Positions 35,689 to 45,485 of a stretch of DNA of 64,000 nt are shown piece after piece; position 1 is the first letter of the stretch, and the number at the start of each line of letters is the position of its first letter. A program made the translations under genes and the position numbers. The notes under the pieces are model-generated. The model saw only the letters and a list, made by a program, of their open reading frames with translations, was not told where the DNA came from and did not search any database. Origin of the DNA: Roseibium sediminicola (lineage in GTDB: Bacteria > Pseudomonadota > Alphaproteobacteria > Rhizobiales > Stappiaceae); the NCBI RefSeq assembly GCF_023156505.1, contig NZ_JALNMJ010000003.1, positions 1 through 64,000 on the forward strand, in the 5' to 3' direction.

Positions 35689-36357
35689 ATGCGCATCCTA
35701 GTTGTTGAAGACGATACCGATTTGAACCGCCAGCTCGTCACCGCCCTCGAGGAGGCTGGATATGTGGTTGATAGCGCGACGGACGGCGAAGACGGCCATT
35801 TTCTGGGCGACACCGAACCCTATGACGCCGTGGTTCTGGATCTGGGCCTGCCGACCCTGGACGGATTGTCGGTTCTGGAAAACTGGCGCCGCGATGGGCG
35901 CACCATGCCGGTTCTGATCCTGACAGCACGCGACCGTTGGTCGGACAAGGTGGCAGGCATCGATGCCGGGGCAGACGATTACGTTGCCAAGCCCTTCCAC
36001 ATGGAAGAGGTGCTCGCCCGCGTGCGGGCGCTGGTGCGCCGCGCTGCCGGCCATGCCTCCAACGAACTGACTTGCGGTCCGGTGCGTCTCGACCTGCGCG
36101 CCGGCCGGGTCACCGTCGACGGCAGCCCGGTGAAACTGACCTCGCATGAATATCGTCTCCTGTCCTATCTCCTGCATCATCAGGGCAAGGTGATTTCCCG
36201 AACCGAACTGACGGAACATCTCTACGACCAGGATTTCGATCGGGATTCCAACACGGTCGAGGTGTTTGTCGGACGCTTGCGCAAGAAGATCGGCTCGGAC
36301 CTGATCGAGACGATCCGAGGTCTGGGCTACCGCCTGGGAGCGGCGAGTGACGACTGA
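35689..36357 (+). CDS. OmpR/PhoP-type response regulator
   Basis: A 222-residue protein with a receiver domain (acidic pocket EDD at 7-9, phospho-acceptor Asp in VVLDLGLP at about residue 51, Lys in YVAKPF) and a winged HTH of OmpR type (VKLTSHEYRLLSYLL and NTVEVFVGRLRKKIG). It overlaps the kinase gene start by 11 bp, so both are translated together. The output genes are unknown; the PepSY-like gene upstream is a candidate. Confidence 0.9.
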   Translation: MRILVVEDDTDLNRQLVTALEEAGYVVDSATDGEDGHFLGDTEPYDAVVLDLGLPTLDGLSVLENWRRDGRTMPVLILTARDRWSDKVAGIDAGADDYVAKPFHMEEVLARVRALVRRAAGHASNELTCGPVRLDLRAGRVTVDGSPVKLTSHEYRLLSYLLHHQGKVISRTELTEHLYDQDFDRDSNTVEVFVGRLRKKIGSDLIETIRGLGYRLGAASDD

Positions 36358-37768
36358 GCCCGAAGCAAACAGCGGCAAAGCTCAAGGCAGGCAACGGTCA
36401 CTTGCGGCCCGTCTGGTCATCGTCGCCGCGGTCTGGTCGACCATCGCGCTGGCCCTGGCCGGCATCTTCCTGGTGTCCCTCTACCAGCGCTCCAGCGAGC
36501 GGGCGTTCGATGCCCAGCTCGAGGTGCATATCAAGGCGCTGATCGCCGAAATGCTGGAAACCGACGCCACCGCGACCACAGGCGTTGCGACCACAAAGGT
36601 CACGGCGCCGACCTATCGCGGCGATCCGCGGTTCTCGCTGCCCCTGTCGGGCTGGTACTGGACCGTGCGCCGCGCCGACAGTCCGGCGATCCTGTATGCG
36701 TCCGCGTCCCTTGTCGGCGACCCGCTCAACACGCCGCCGATCGGACAGTCGGATGAGAGCGCGGGCTTTATTGTCGGACCGACCGGCGACGAAATCCGGG
36801 TGCTGCAGCAGCGGATCTCGATTGAAGACAGCGCCTATGTCATTGCCGTGGGCGCCGCGACCGCCGGATTCTGGGCGGATATCACCGAATTTGCCCGCAT
36901 GGTCGCACTTACCCTGTGCCTGGTCGGTCTTGGTCTGATCCTGGCGATCTTCTTCCAGGTCCGGGTGGGCCTCAGACCTCTGATGCGGCTGCGCGCGTCC
37001 CTGTCGGCCGTCCGTCAGGGCGATGCCGAGCGGATCGATGAAGCCCTGCCGAGGGAAATCGCGCCGCTGGCGGTGGAGCTGAATGCGCTGATCGTCTCCA
37101 ACAAGGAAATCGTCGAACGGGCCCGGACCCATGTCGGCAATCTCGCACACGGGCTGAAAACACCTCTTTCGGTGATTGCGAACGAAGCGCGTGCTTCCGG
37201 AGGCCCCCTGGCGGACAAGGTCACCGAACAGACGGCGATCATGTCGACACAGATCCAGCATCACCTGGAGCGGGCGCGCATGGCCGCGCAGCGCCGCGTC
37301 ATCGGTGTATCCTGCGAGACCGAGCCGGTACTCGGCCGCCTGATTCGCGCCATGGGCAAGATCTATCGGGACAAGGGCGTGGAAGTCTCCTTTGACCAGC
37401 ACGGGGCGATCCGGTTCCGCGGCGAAAGCCAGGATCTGGAGGAAATGAGCGGCAATCTCATCGACAATGCCTGCAAGTGGGCGTCCTCCAAAGTGGTGGT
37501 TCAGGTCGCGCCCCTGACCGATTCGGCAACCAACCGGGACATGTTTACGATCACGGTGGAAGATGACGGTCCGGGCTTGACGCCCGATGAGCGGGCCGAA
37601 GCCGTCAAACGCGGCCGGCGCCTGGACGAAACCGTGCCGGGAACAGGTCTTGGCCTGTCGATCGTGGCCGATCTGGCCGCTCTTTACGGGGGCAGTTTCG
37701 AACTGGACGGGTCCAGGTTCGGCGGCTTGAAGGCACGGCTTCTGCTGCCTGCCCTAAACCGGGTCTGA
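36347..37768 (+). CDS. PhoQ-like sensor histidine kinase
   Basis: A 473-residue kinase with GTG start. Two membrane helices (about 24-45 and 182-205) flank a periplasmic sensor region, with a HAMP linker after the second. The phosphorylation site is in NLAHGLKTPLSVI. The ATPase domain has N-box NLIDNACKWAS, G1 EDDGPGL and G2 GTGLGLSIV. The sensor region is not recognisable. It pairs with the response regulator it overlaps. Confidence 0.9.
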   Translation: MTTEPEANSGKAQGRQRSLAARLVIVAAVWSTIALALAGIFLVSLYQRSSERAFDAQLEVHIKALIAEMLETDATATTGVATTKVTAPTYRGDPRFSLPLSGWYWTVRRADSPAILYASASLVGDPLNTPPIGQSDESAGFIVGPTGDEIRVLQQRISIEDSAYVIAVGAATAGFWADITEFARMVALTLCLVGLGLILAIFFQVRVGLRPLMRLRASLSAVRQGDAERIDEALPREIAPLAVELNALIVSNKEIVERARTHVGNLAHGLKTPLSVIANEARASGGPLADKVTEQTAIMSTQIQHHLERARMAAQRRVIGVSCETEPVLGRLIRAMGKIYRDKGVEVSFDQHGAIRFRGESQDLEEMSGNLIDNACKWASSKVVVQVAPLTDSATNRDMFTITVEDDGPGLTPDERAEAVKRGRRLDETVPGTGLGLSIVADLAALYGGSFELDGSRFGGLKARLLLPALNRV

Positions 37769-37885
37769 CACTCGGCCGTGTGGGCGAGTTGTTGTGGTTG
37801 CAGCGGGGACAGCCGAAGAACCGGTCAGCCCGGGGAAACGCAACTGTGATAGACTGTGACGCAAATCACGGGAACAATGAGGCTA

Positions 37886-37907
37886 TTGTGGCCAAGTTCG
37901 GCCACAA
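37886..37907. terminator. Hairpin between kinase and lipoprotein genes
   Basis: TTGTGGCC (37886-37893) and GGCCACAA (37900-37907) form a perfect 8-bp stem with a 6-nt loop, 118 bp after the kinase stop. There is no T-run, so it could instead be an operator or leader element for the lipoprotein gene at 37975. Confidence 0.35.
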
Positions 37908-37974
37908 ATTGAAAATATCAATGATTCACTTACCGGTTTCCTCCGGTCCTTACACCCCTTAGGAGCTTCAAAGC

Positions 37975-38412
37975 ATGCGTCTTCGCGGTGCCACATGTCT
38001 TGCTCTTGCCACGGTTCTGGCCGGATGCTCAATGACGTCCGGGTCCAAGAACCAGGGCGGATGGGGCTCCTTTTTCGGCGATCCGAATGCGCATGTGGTC
38101 GGGTCGGAGGCAAACACCGCGATTTCCGTGCTCGTGAACAACGAGTTTGGCGATGCTCTTGAACCGTCCGACCGGAAGGCGGCCGAAGACGCCCAGAACC
38201 GGGCGCTGCGCGCGCGCGGCGTCGGCGTATCTGTTGCCTGGCAGAACGAGCGCACCGGGCGCAGCGGCCAGGTCCGGCCGGGGCCGGTCTATTTCGTCAA
38301 TGAGACCAGCTGCCGGGAATTCACCCACGAGATGGTCCTGAACGGACGGGTGCTGCAGGCCCGTGGAGCCGCCTGCGAAACAGAACTAGGCAACTGGCAA
38401 GTCATCGGCTGA
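37975..38412 (+). CDS. Rickettsia 17-kDa/RT0821-like surface lipoprotein
   Basis: A 145-residue lipoprotein with lipobox VLAGC (Cys at about residue 18). The mature part ends in the pattern seen in RT0821/Lpp0805 surface antigens: VAWQNERTGRSGQVRPGPVY, then CREFTHEMVLNGRVLQARGA and a final GNWQVIG. These proteins sit in the outer membrane; function is unknown. An AGGAG site precedes the ATG. Confidence 0.75.
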   Translation: MRLRGATCLALATVLAGCSMTSGSKNQGGWGSFFGDPNAHVVGSEANTAISVLVNNEFGDALEPSDRKAAEDAQNRALRARGVGVSVAWQNERTGRSGQVRPGPVYFVNETSCREFTHEMVLNGRVLQARGAACETELGNWQVIG

Positions 38413-38526
38413 CCCACGCCGAGTGATTCTGAAAGCCTTTCAAATACCTACAATTTTTCTCAACACTTGTTTAAGTGTTCGCGCGGTATTGTTTCCGAGA
38501 CCTTAATCGCGATGTTGACGCTGTGA

Positions 38527-40002
38527 ATGACCCATTCGGACCAGCTTGAAACCAAACTGAAGACTTATCTAAGCAGCCTGAGTCCGAAAGCGGTGGAGGC
38601 TCTGGTCCGTAATCTTGAACGGGCGAAGGTCCAAAAGGACGCCGATCCGAATATCCAGTTGATCCTCTCGGCGGCTGTCGCCCTGTTGCGCAAGCCGCAA
38701 CCGGTCACGCCGGACATACCCGGTGGGGAACAACGGCGCGGTCAGATCCAGCGCATGTTCTTTTCGCCCCTGGACGACTTTCTCATCAACGAGGTGCTGC
38801 CGAATCGGCAGGAGGGCCGGATCTATCGCGGCATGCTCGACCGCGTCTGGAAGTGGCTGGGCCGCGATGTCATGGCCGCGGATGTGCGCATGGTGCTGGA
38901 ACAGGCCGGCAACGCCACCGTCAGCGGCGAACGGATTGACGCGCTGGTGCAGGCCCTGCGCTCGCGCGCGGTCGAAGCCATCGGCGAAAAGCTGCATCGG
39001 GGGGAGATTTCCGAAAAGGAACACCGCCGCATGGCAGCCGAGCTTGGTGGCGCCCGCGGCATCGCCGAGCTGAAGGACATTCAGAAGATATTCGCGGCCG
39101 AGCGGTGGCTGGTGCCGTTTCTCCAGAATATTCCCGACCGGATCAACGAACACAGGCTGAAGCAGGACACGGATGTGCTCCGGCTTGTCGACAAGTGCTC
39201 TGAGCGCTTTCCCGATCACCTGCCGGTCATTGCTGCGGCGCTTGTGGACCGGGCAGAAATGCCCTCCGCTCTGTGCTCATTTGCGGGACGCCTGACAGGA
39301 AACAGTGACCCGAAAGCCATTGCGAATTCGCAATTCGCTCCCTTTGTCGACGTGGTCATGAGCGAAGCGGAACGCCTGCAGATCCTGGCGCTGGAACATC
39401 GCAACCACAATCCGGACCCGATCGCCTTTTCACAGGCCCTGTCCGAGTATCATTCGCTGGTGCGCGGCGTCGAACGTGACATGGATCTCTCGGTCACCGG
39501 CAAATGGCACAAGCAGCTGGCGGAAACCAAGCGCAGCATTTCCACCGTGGTTACGCGGGAACTGAACAGCGCGCATGGCAGTGTGCGCCGGGCCCTGCAG
39601 GTGCCGAAATTCGATCCTTCCGGTCAATTGCAAAAGGACCAGTCGGCCATTGACGACGCCGTGCGGGCGCTCAAGGTCGTCACCATGGTGCGCAATGCCT
39701 CCGAGACCTTCGCTGTCAACGAAATCGGCAAACGCACGCGGCAAGCGGTGGAACAGACGCTTGAAATCTTGACCAGATCGCTGATCACCGACATCGGCAA
39801 GACGCGCGGTCCGCAGCTGGAAGCCCAGATGGCGGCGGCCGACGTCGCGATCATGCTGTCGGAAATCTATTTCGGCGAGGACTACGCGGCGCAATTGCGG
39901 CGCAGCCGTCAATCGGCGCTGTCCAAGGCCAACAAGAGCGCGGCTGATGCTGGCCCGAACCCGGAGCGCAAACTTGTGGCCAATGCCCTGGGACGCCGCT
40001 GA
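38527..40002 (+). CDS. Hypothetical helical protein, 491 aa
   Basis: A large soluble protein with no signal peptide or membrane helices. It is strongly helical and charged, with no catalytic motif I can name. The N-terminus (TYLSSLSPKAVEALVRNLER) looks like a helical adaptor region and residues 300-400 contain likely coiled coil. The coding sequence lies right before the 303-bp repeat element. Codon use looks like that of its neighbours. I cannot assign a family. Confidence 0.7.
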   Translation: MTHSDQLETKLKTYLSSLSPKAVEALVRNLERAKVQKDADPNIQLILSAAVALLRKPQPVTPDIPGGEQRRGQIQRMFFSPLDDFLINEVLPNRQEGRIYRGMLDRVWKWLGRDVMAADVRMVLEQAGNATVSGERIDALVQALRSRAVEAIGEKLHRGEISEKEHRRMAAELGGARGIAELKDIQKIFAAERWLVPFLQNIPDRINEHRLKQDTDVLRLVDKCSERFPDHLPVIAAALVDRAEMPSALCSFAGRLTGNSDPKAIANSQFAPFVDVVMSEAERLQILALEHRNHNPDPIAFSQALSEYHSLVRGVERDMDLSVTGKWHKQLAETKRSISTVVTRELNSAHGSVRRALQVPKFDPSGQLQKDQSAIDDAVRALKVVTMVRNASETFAVNEIGKRTRQAVEQTLEILTRSLITDIGKTRGPQLEAQMAAADVAIMLSEIYFGEDYAAQLRRSRQSALSKANKSAADAGPNPERKLVANALGRR

Positions 40003-40037
40003 CGGGGACCTGCGAGGGCTCTACTTTCCCTGATTAT

Positions 40038-40340
40038 CTAGAGCGCTTTTCGATCAGTTAGGGTCATTTGACTGAGACGGTTTGGCTCGCTGGCGAGGCG
40101 GGTCACCCGCGATGGTGTTTCCCACCATAAGGGTGAACCAACGACGCAAGCGGGCCAAACCGTCCGGCCCACTCTCATTTGTTTTTCATATGCATCCGTC
40201 CGTTTGCGGGTGAAACTATCCGGCCCATCGGCGGCGTTGCGCCACTTGCCCGATGCACCGCATCGCGCTTCGCAACGCGCCTTGCCGTCTGAACCGGATA
40301 ATTTCATCAAATGACCCTAACTGATCGAAAAACGCTCTAG
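40038..40340. repeat. 303-bp element with 34-bp terminal inverted repeats and nested hairpins
   Basis: The ends start and finish with CTAG. The left arm (40038-40071) and right arm (40307-40340) match at 33 of 34 positions. Inside, a second inverted repeat pairs 40076-40090 with 40150-40164 (14 of 15), and a third pairs 40211-40223 with 40294-40306 (12 of 13). Together they could fold as a closing stem with two side branches. No ORF is supported in it. It looks like a MITE-type or intergenic mosaic element; no transposase or clear target duplication is seen. Confidence 0.8.
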
Positions 40341-40409
40341 TGGCCGCGACCGCCGGTCACAGCACTGCCACCTTGCTTTTATCCGCATTGAACGGTCTAT
40401 AGTGCGGCC

Positions 40410-41543
40410 ATGATATTCTGGATTCTGATTGCCGGCCTGACGGCCGTCGCCGCCCTGTCGGTGCTTGTTCCATTGTCGCGCACGCGGCGCTTGCCCGAAA
40501 CCGTCGCGTCCCAGGCCGACGAGGCGGTTTACCGCGAGCAGTTGAACGCAATCGAGACCGAACTGGAACGGGGCCTGATCGATGCCGATACGGCCGAGGC
40601 CGCCAGAACGGAAATCGCGCGCCGGCTTTTGGCCGCCCACGAACGGGTGAAGGCAGCGCCCGGCGCTAGCCGTCCGAAGACAGGCTTGAAGCTTGCGCAA
40701 GCCGTTGCCGTGCTGGCCCTCCCGGCGGTTACCTTTGGCCTCTATCTGCTGCTGGGGACACCGGATCTGCCCGACCAACCGCTGCACGCGCGTCTGACCG
40801 CGCCGGCGGAAGGTCAGTCCGTCGACGTCCTGGTGGCGCGGGTGGAACGGCATCTGGCAGACAATCCGGAAGATGGTCAGGGCTGGGCGGTGGTCGCACC
40901 GGTCTATCTGTCACTTGGCCAGCCGCGCGCCTCGGCCAAGGCCTATGCTAATGCAATCCGCATCCTTGGACCGAAGCAGGAATGGCTCACCGATATGGGA
41001 GAGGCGCTCGCCATCGCCGAGCAGGGGCTGGTGACTGCCGAGGCGCAGCGGGCATTCGAGCAGGCCGTGGCGCTTGAGCCCTCCGCCGTGAAACCGAGAT
41101 TCTTTCTGGCTATTGCGCTCGGACAGGAAGGCCGCAAGGTCGATGCGATCGCGGCCTGGGAGGCGCTTCTGGATGGAGCGGACCCGACTGCCGCCTGGGT
41201 TGGGGCCGCCCGGCAGGAACTGGCGCGTCTGACAGGCGAGACCCCGAACATGACGGCTCCGCGCGGGCCGTCGCAGGAAGACATAGCCGCTGCCGCGGAC
41301 ATGAGCCGTGACGATCAGCAGGCCATGATCCGCGGCATGGTCTCAGGTCTCGCGGAGCGCCTGACCACCGAGGGCGGCTCCGTCGAAGAATGGAACCGCC
41401 TGATCCGCGCCTATATGGTTCTGGGGGACAAGGCGGAAGCGGAAAAGGCACTGGCATCCGCGCAGGCCGCCTTTGCCGAAAATCAGAACGACTTGTCCCG
41501 GATCAAGGACGCGGCCAGACAGCTCGGGCTATCCGGGTCCTAG
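40410..41543 (+). CDS. ccmI: Cytochrome c biogenesis protein CcmI (CycH)
   Basis: A 377-residue protein that starts with a membrane helix (about 1-20) and a basic-rich loop, then a second helix at about 92-112. The C-terminal TPR-rich domain (about 140-370) has repeats such as GWAVVAPVYLSLGQPRASAK. CcmI delivers apocytochrome c to the CcmF/H ligation complex at the inner membrane. It heads the ccmI-ccmE-ccmF-ccmH operon, with the 303-bp repeat element 69 bp upstream. Confidence 0.92.
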   Translation: MIFWILIAGLTAVAALSVLVPLSRTRRLPETVASQADEAVYREQLNAIETELERGLIDADTAEAARTEIARRLLAAHERVKAAPGASRPKTGLKLAQAVAVLALPAVTFGLYLLLGTPDLPDQPLHARLTAPAEGQSVDVLVARVERHLADNPEDGQGWAVVAPVYLSLGQPRASAKAYANAIRILGPKQEWLTDMGEALAIAEQGLVTAEAQRAFEQAVALEPSAVKPRFFLAIALGQEGRKVDAIAAWEALLDGADPTAAWVGAARQELARLTGETPNMTAPRGPSQEDIAAAADMSRDDQQAMIRGMVSGLAERLTTEGGSVEEWNRLIRAYMVLGDKAEAEKALASAQAAFAENQNDLSRIKDAARQLGLSGS

Positions 41544-41604
41544 GCACACACCGCACCTGCAGGGGGCGCCAGGTGCAAAAAGATAGACTTCGGACGGAAC
41601 GCAC

Positions 41605-42054
41605 ATGACACGCAAACAAAGACGGTTGATGTTTATCGGATCGGCTGGCGCGGTTTTGGCCGTCGCTCTTGGCCTGATCCTGTTTGCCCTGAACGATCAG
41701 ATTGTCTTTTTCCAAAGCCCCAGTGACATCGTCACGCAATCCGTTCCGCCCGGACAGCGAATCCGGCTGGGCGGACTGGTCGAGGAAGGCTCGGTCATCC
41801 GCTCCGACAATGCAGAGGTCAGCTTTCGCGTGACCGATCTGGAGAACACGGTTGCCGTGACCTACAAGGGCATCCTTCCCGACCTGTTCCGGGAAGGCCA
41901 GGGTGTCGTCACCGAGGGTGTCATAAACCCGAGCGGCGTGTTTGTGGCCGACAGCGTTCTGGCCAAGCACGATGAGAACTACGTTCCTAAGGAAGTCGCG
42001 GACGCGCTAAAGGATCAGGGACACTGGCAGGGTGGCGAAAGCGCCGCCAATTGA
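41605..42054 (+). CDS. ccmE: Heme chaperone CcmE (CycJ)
   Basis: A 149-residue protein with one N-terminal membrane anchor (about 9-29) and a beta-barrel periplasmic domain. The heme-binding His is H122 in [12 protein letters not shown], the family signature. CcmE covalently holds heme and passes it to CcmF. It is second in the operon, 61 bp after ccmI. Confidence 0.95.
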   Translation: MTRKQRRLMFIGSAGAVLAVALGLILFALNDQIVFFQSPSDIVTQSVPPGQRIRLGGLVEEGSVIRSDNAEVSFRVTDLENTVAVTYKGILPDLFREGQGVVTEGVINPSGVFVADSVLAKHDENYVPKEVADALKDQGHWQGGESAAN

Positions 42055-42084
42055 GGCCGCTGACACGAGAACTGAGGGACGAAT

Positions 42085-44070
42085 ATGGTCATTGAATTCG
42101 GACACTATGCGCTGGTGCTGGCCTTTGCCCTGACACTGGTCCAGTCGGTACTGCCGATCTGGGGTGCGCTGATCAAGGACGAACGCCTGATGGCGGTGGC
42201 GCCGCCGGTCTCCGTGACACTGTTCGTGCTGGTTCTGCTGTCTTTTGTGGCGTTGACGGGGGCCTATCTCAATTCCGACTTCTCGGTTCTGAACGTTCTG
42301 GAAAACTCCCATTCGGCCAAGCCGCTGCTCTATAAATTCACGGGTGTGTGGGGCAATCACGAAGGCTCTATGTTGCTCTGGGTGCTGATCCTGGTTTTCT
42401 TCGGTGCGCTGGTCGGCGCGTTCGGCAGGAACCTGCCGGCGGATCTGCGCGCCGTGACGCTTTCGGTTCAGGGCTGGGTCTCAGCCGGTTTCATCCTGTT
42501 CCTGCTGGCAACCTCCAATCCGTTCACGCGCGTGGCCAATCCGCCGCTTGAGGGCGCCGATCTCAACCCGATCCTGCAGGACATCGGCCTCGCAATCCAT
42601 CCGCCGCTGCTCTATGTCGGCTATGTCGGCTTTTCCATCACCTTCTCCTTCGCCGTCGCCGCTCTGATCCTCGGGCGGACGGACGCTGCCTGGGCCCGCT
42701 GGGTTCGGCCCTGGACGCTGCTGGCCTGGGGCTTCCTGACACTAGGCATCGCCATGGGGTCCTATTGGGCCTATTACGAGCTCGGCTGGGGCGGCTGGTG
42801 GTTCTGGGATCCGGTCGAAAATGCCAGCTTCATGCCGTGGCTGGCCGGCACCGCGCTGCTGCATTCGGCGATCGTCATGGAAAAGCGCGAAGCACTGAAG
42901 GTCTGGACCGTGCTGCTTGCGATCTTCACCTTCTCGCTGTCGCTGCTCGGTACCTTCCTGGTCCGCTCCGGCGTGCTGACCTCGGTGCATGCCTTTGCCA
43001 CCGATCCGGCGCGTGGCGTGTTCATTCTGGGGCTTTTGTGTTTCTTCATCGGCGGCTCCCTGACCCTCTATGCCTGGCGGGCCTCGACCCTGAAACAGGG
43101 TGGCCTGTTCGCACCGATCAGCCGGGAAGGCGGCCTGGTGCTGAACAACCTGTTCCTGACGGCCGCCTGCGCGGCGGTTTTCGTCGGCACGCTCTATCCG
43201 CTTGTCCTGGATGCGGTCACCGGCGAAAAGATTTCGGTCGGAGCGCCGTTCTTCAACCTGACTTTCGGCCCGCTGATGGTGCCGCTGCTTTTGGCCCTGC
43301 CGTTCGGGCCGGTCCTGTCCTGGAAACGCGGTGACCTGGCTGCCGCCTGTCAGCGGCTCTATGCTGCCTTCGGTCTGGCCCTCGTGCTGGCTCTGGTCGC
43401 CTTCTGGGCCTGGGGCATGGAGATGGTGCTGGCCCCACTGGGCGTCGGCCTGGCGGTCTGGGTGATGGCGGGGTCGGTGTCTGAAATCGTCACCCGGGTC
43501 AAGTTCTTCGAGATCGGTCCGAAACGCGGTTTTGCGCGCCTGGTGGGCCTGCCGGGATCGGCATGGGGCACTGCCTTCGCCCATTTCGGTATCGGTGTCA
43601 CGGTGCTCGGAATCGTGACCGCGTCGGCCTTCCAGGAAGAACACGTGCGCACCATGCGCCCCGGTGATACCGTCGATCTTTCCGGCTATGAGATTACCTT
43701 CGATGGGGCGGCGCCACGCAGGGGACCGAATTACACCGAAGAAGTCGGGCATTTCACGATCCGTCAGGGTGGTGCGATGGTCACGGAACTGGATCCCTCC
43801 AAGCGGATTTACACCGCGCGCCAGATGCCGACGACGGAAGCGGCCATTCACACGGTCGGCTTTTCCCAACTTTACCTCTCGCTCGGCGAAAGCCGCGGCG
43901 ACGGGGCGGTGGATGTCAGGGTCTATTTCAAACCGTTCATCACCTTGATCTGGATCGGCTGCGTAATCATGGCCTTCGGTGCCGCCTGTTCGATGGCCGA
44001 CCGGCGGCTTCGTGTGGGGGCACCGAAACCGGCACGCAAACGTCCATCGGCACCGGTCGCGGCGGAGTGA
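42085..44070 (+). CDS. ccmF: Heme lyase subunit CcmF (CycK)
   Basis: A 661-residue multi-spanning membrane protein. The tryptophan-rich WWD motif lies at about residues 229-250 ([20 protein letters not shown]), and the N-terminal block contains [11 protein letters not shown]. CcmF attaches heme to apocytochrome with CcmH and CcmI. It ends 4 bp before ccmH, so the two are tightly coupled. Confidence 0.95.
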   Translation: MVIEFGHYALVLAFALTLVQSVLPIWGALIKDERLMAVAPPVSVTLFVLVLLSFVALTGAYLNSDFSVLNVLENSHSAKPLLYKFTGVWGNHEGSMLLWVLILVFFGALVGAFGRNLPADLRAVTLSVQGWVSAGFILFLLATSNPFTRVANPPLEGADLNPILQDIGLAIHPPLLYVGYVGFSITFSFAVAALILGRTDAAWARWVRPWTLLAWGFLTLGIAMGSYWAYYELGWGGWWFWDPVENASFMPWLAGTALLHSAIVMEKREALKVWTVLLAIFTFSLSLLGTFLVRSGVLTSVHAFATDPARGVFILGLLCFFIGGSLTLYAWRASTLKQGGLFAPISREGGLVLNNLFLTAACAAVFVGTLYPLVLDAVTGEKISVGAPFFNLTFGPLMVPLLLALPFGPVLSWKRGDLAAACQRLYAAFGLALVLALVAFWAWGMEMVLAPLGVGLAVWVMAGSVSEIVTRVKFFEIGPKRGFARLVGLPGSAWGTAFAHFGIGVTVLGIVTASAFQEEHVRTMRPGDTVDLSGYEITFDGAAPRRGPNYTEEVGHFTIRQGGAMVTELDPSKRIYTARQMPTTEAAIHTVGFSQLYLSLGESRGDGAVDVRVYFKPFITLIWIGCVIMAFGAACSMADRRLRVGAPKPARKRPSAPVAAE

Positions 44071-44074
44071 GCAT

Positions 44075-44560
44075 ATGATACGGCCCCTGCTGACAAGTCT
44101 GCTGCTGTGCCTCAGCCTCGTGGTGAGCCCTGCGCTGGCGGTCACGCCCGACGAGATTCTCGATGATCCGGTCCTGGAAGGTCGCGCCCGGGCGCTTTCG
44201 GCTGAATTGCGCTGCATGGTCTGTCAGAACCAGTCGATTGACGACAGCGACGCGCCGCTCGCCAAGGACCTGCGCATCCTGGTGCGTGAACGGCTCGTCG
44301 CCGGTGACAGCGATGAGCAAGTGGTCGATTATCTGGTGTCGCGCTATGGCGAGTTCGTTCTGCTGAAACCCCGATTTGCCTGGCACACGCTGGTGCTGTG
44401 GGCAGCGGGGCCGGTGGCGCTGCTGGCCGGGCTGATCGCCATTGTAGCGGCGCTGCGTCGACGCCCGATACGCGAGGGAAGTGCCGAAGCGCAGGCCGTG
44501 TCCCAACTGTCAGAGGAAGAAGAACGTCGTTTGAAGGCGCTTCTTGGGAATACCGACTAA
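44075..44560 (+). CDS. ccmH: Cytochrome c maturation thiol protein CcmH (CycL)
   Basis: A 161-residue protein with a signal peptide (about 1-22), the redox motif RCMVCQNQS (C47 and C50), and a C-terminal membrane anchor (about 108-130). CcmH keeps the CxxCH site of apocytochrome c reduced for heme attachment. I chose ATG 44075, 4 bp after ccmF. It ends the operon; in many rhizobia degP follows directly, but not here. Confidence 0.93.
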   Translation: MIRPLLTSLLLCLSLVVSPALAVTPDEILDDPVLEGRARALSAELRCMVCQNQSIDDSDAPLAKDLRILVRERLVAGDSDEQVVDYLVSRYGEFVLLKPRFAWHTLVLWAAGPVALLAGLIAIVAALRRRPIREGSAEAQAVSQLSEEEERRLKALLGNTD

Positions 44561-44710
44561 GCGGTTCTGTTCGTTCCCATGCAGATCTGAACCGATTTCT
44601 ACTGATAGGTAGACAGTCTCGCTCAAGCTATGGTTAACTGAATTTGCGTTATCCGGTGATGCCGATTTTCTTTTAATTCTAAATTCCTGATTGTCGCGAG
44701 GCGAAATTCA

Positions 44711-45340
44711 ATGTTCTTTTCTGTTGACGGTAAGCTTTTTTCATCTTTGATTGCGGTGGTCATCTCGAGCATCTTTTGCGGGTCCTGCCTGGCGGCATGG
44801 AACAGTGACATTCCTCCTCCTCACGGAACGGAGCCCCAGGAAACTCTGGGCTTACCGATGGAAGACTGGTTGGGAACGCCACCCGCAGCCAGTGCGCCAC
44901 GCCTTCAGCTTGCATTCGAGGACAGTATCACCGGCGCGGTGGTCAAGCAGTTGCAACGTGGTGCGGCGGAATGCAATCGGCTTGATCCTGTCTACCGGAT
45001 CGATTGTTTGCGCCGCGTTTACGCCCAGGCAGCCGGTGTAACCGGGAACCGGCGCGATTATTCGGGTGCAAATTCCGCGCTGCGTAGTCTGGCCAGGCAG
45101 TTGAATGGAATCGTTCGTCAGAACTTGGACCAGAAAGCAGAAAAGGCGAAGATTGGAAGGAATTCCTATCGGGCGGTTACACGCGAGGCACTGCGCAAGG
45201 CAAACAGTCTGGCCACGCAGGCCATTCAGGAGACCCGGACGAAATTGCTTCGATCCGCAGGTAATTCGAGGAAGCGGAAGGTGCACTACACCAGCATCGC
45301 CAACGCTGTGAATTCGACCAAGAAGATCCTGAGATCCTGA
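44711..45340 (+). CDS. Secreted protein of unknown function, 209 aa
   Basis: A GAGGCG site precedes the ATG. The product has a signal peptide (about 1-28, cut after SCLAA). The mature part has two Cys (AECNRLD and IDCLRRV), a long basic helical C-terminus rich in Lys, Arg and Asn, and no recognised domain. The basic helical tail hints at binding to nucleic acid, peptidoglycan or membranes, but this is speculative. It is the first gene of the insert between ccmH and degP. Confidence 0.6.
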   Translation: MFFSVDGKLFSSLIAVVISSIFCGSCLAAWNSDIPPPHGTEPQETLGLPMEDWLGTPPAASAPRLQLAFEDSITGAVVKQLQRGAAECNRLDPVYRIDCLRRVYAQAAGVTGNRRDYSGANSALRSLARQLNGIVRQNLDQKAEKAKIGRNSYRAVTREALRKANSLATQAIQETRTKLLRSAGNSRKRKVHYTSIANAVNSTKKILRS

Positions 45341-45485
45341 GGACGCCCTCTATGCCGACCGGCCGCGTGCTGGAAACCCGTCACCGGTCCCGGCTTGGTG
45401 TTTCACAGCGTTCACACCATGGCGTGACTTGCATGGCATTTCGTCATGCTTACCTCTGGGCGAGTGACAGCCGGAGGCCGATGCA

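Noticed and set aside
40038..40310. Short reading frame inside the 303-bp element
   Set aside because: It lies within inverted repeats, with no ribosome site or recognisable product; the element is better explained as a structured repeat.
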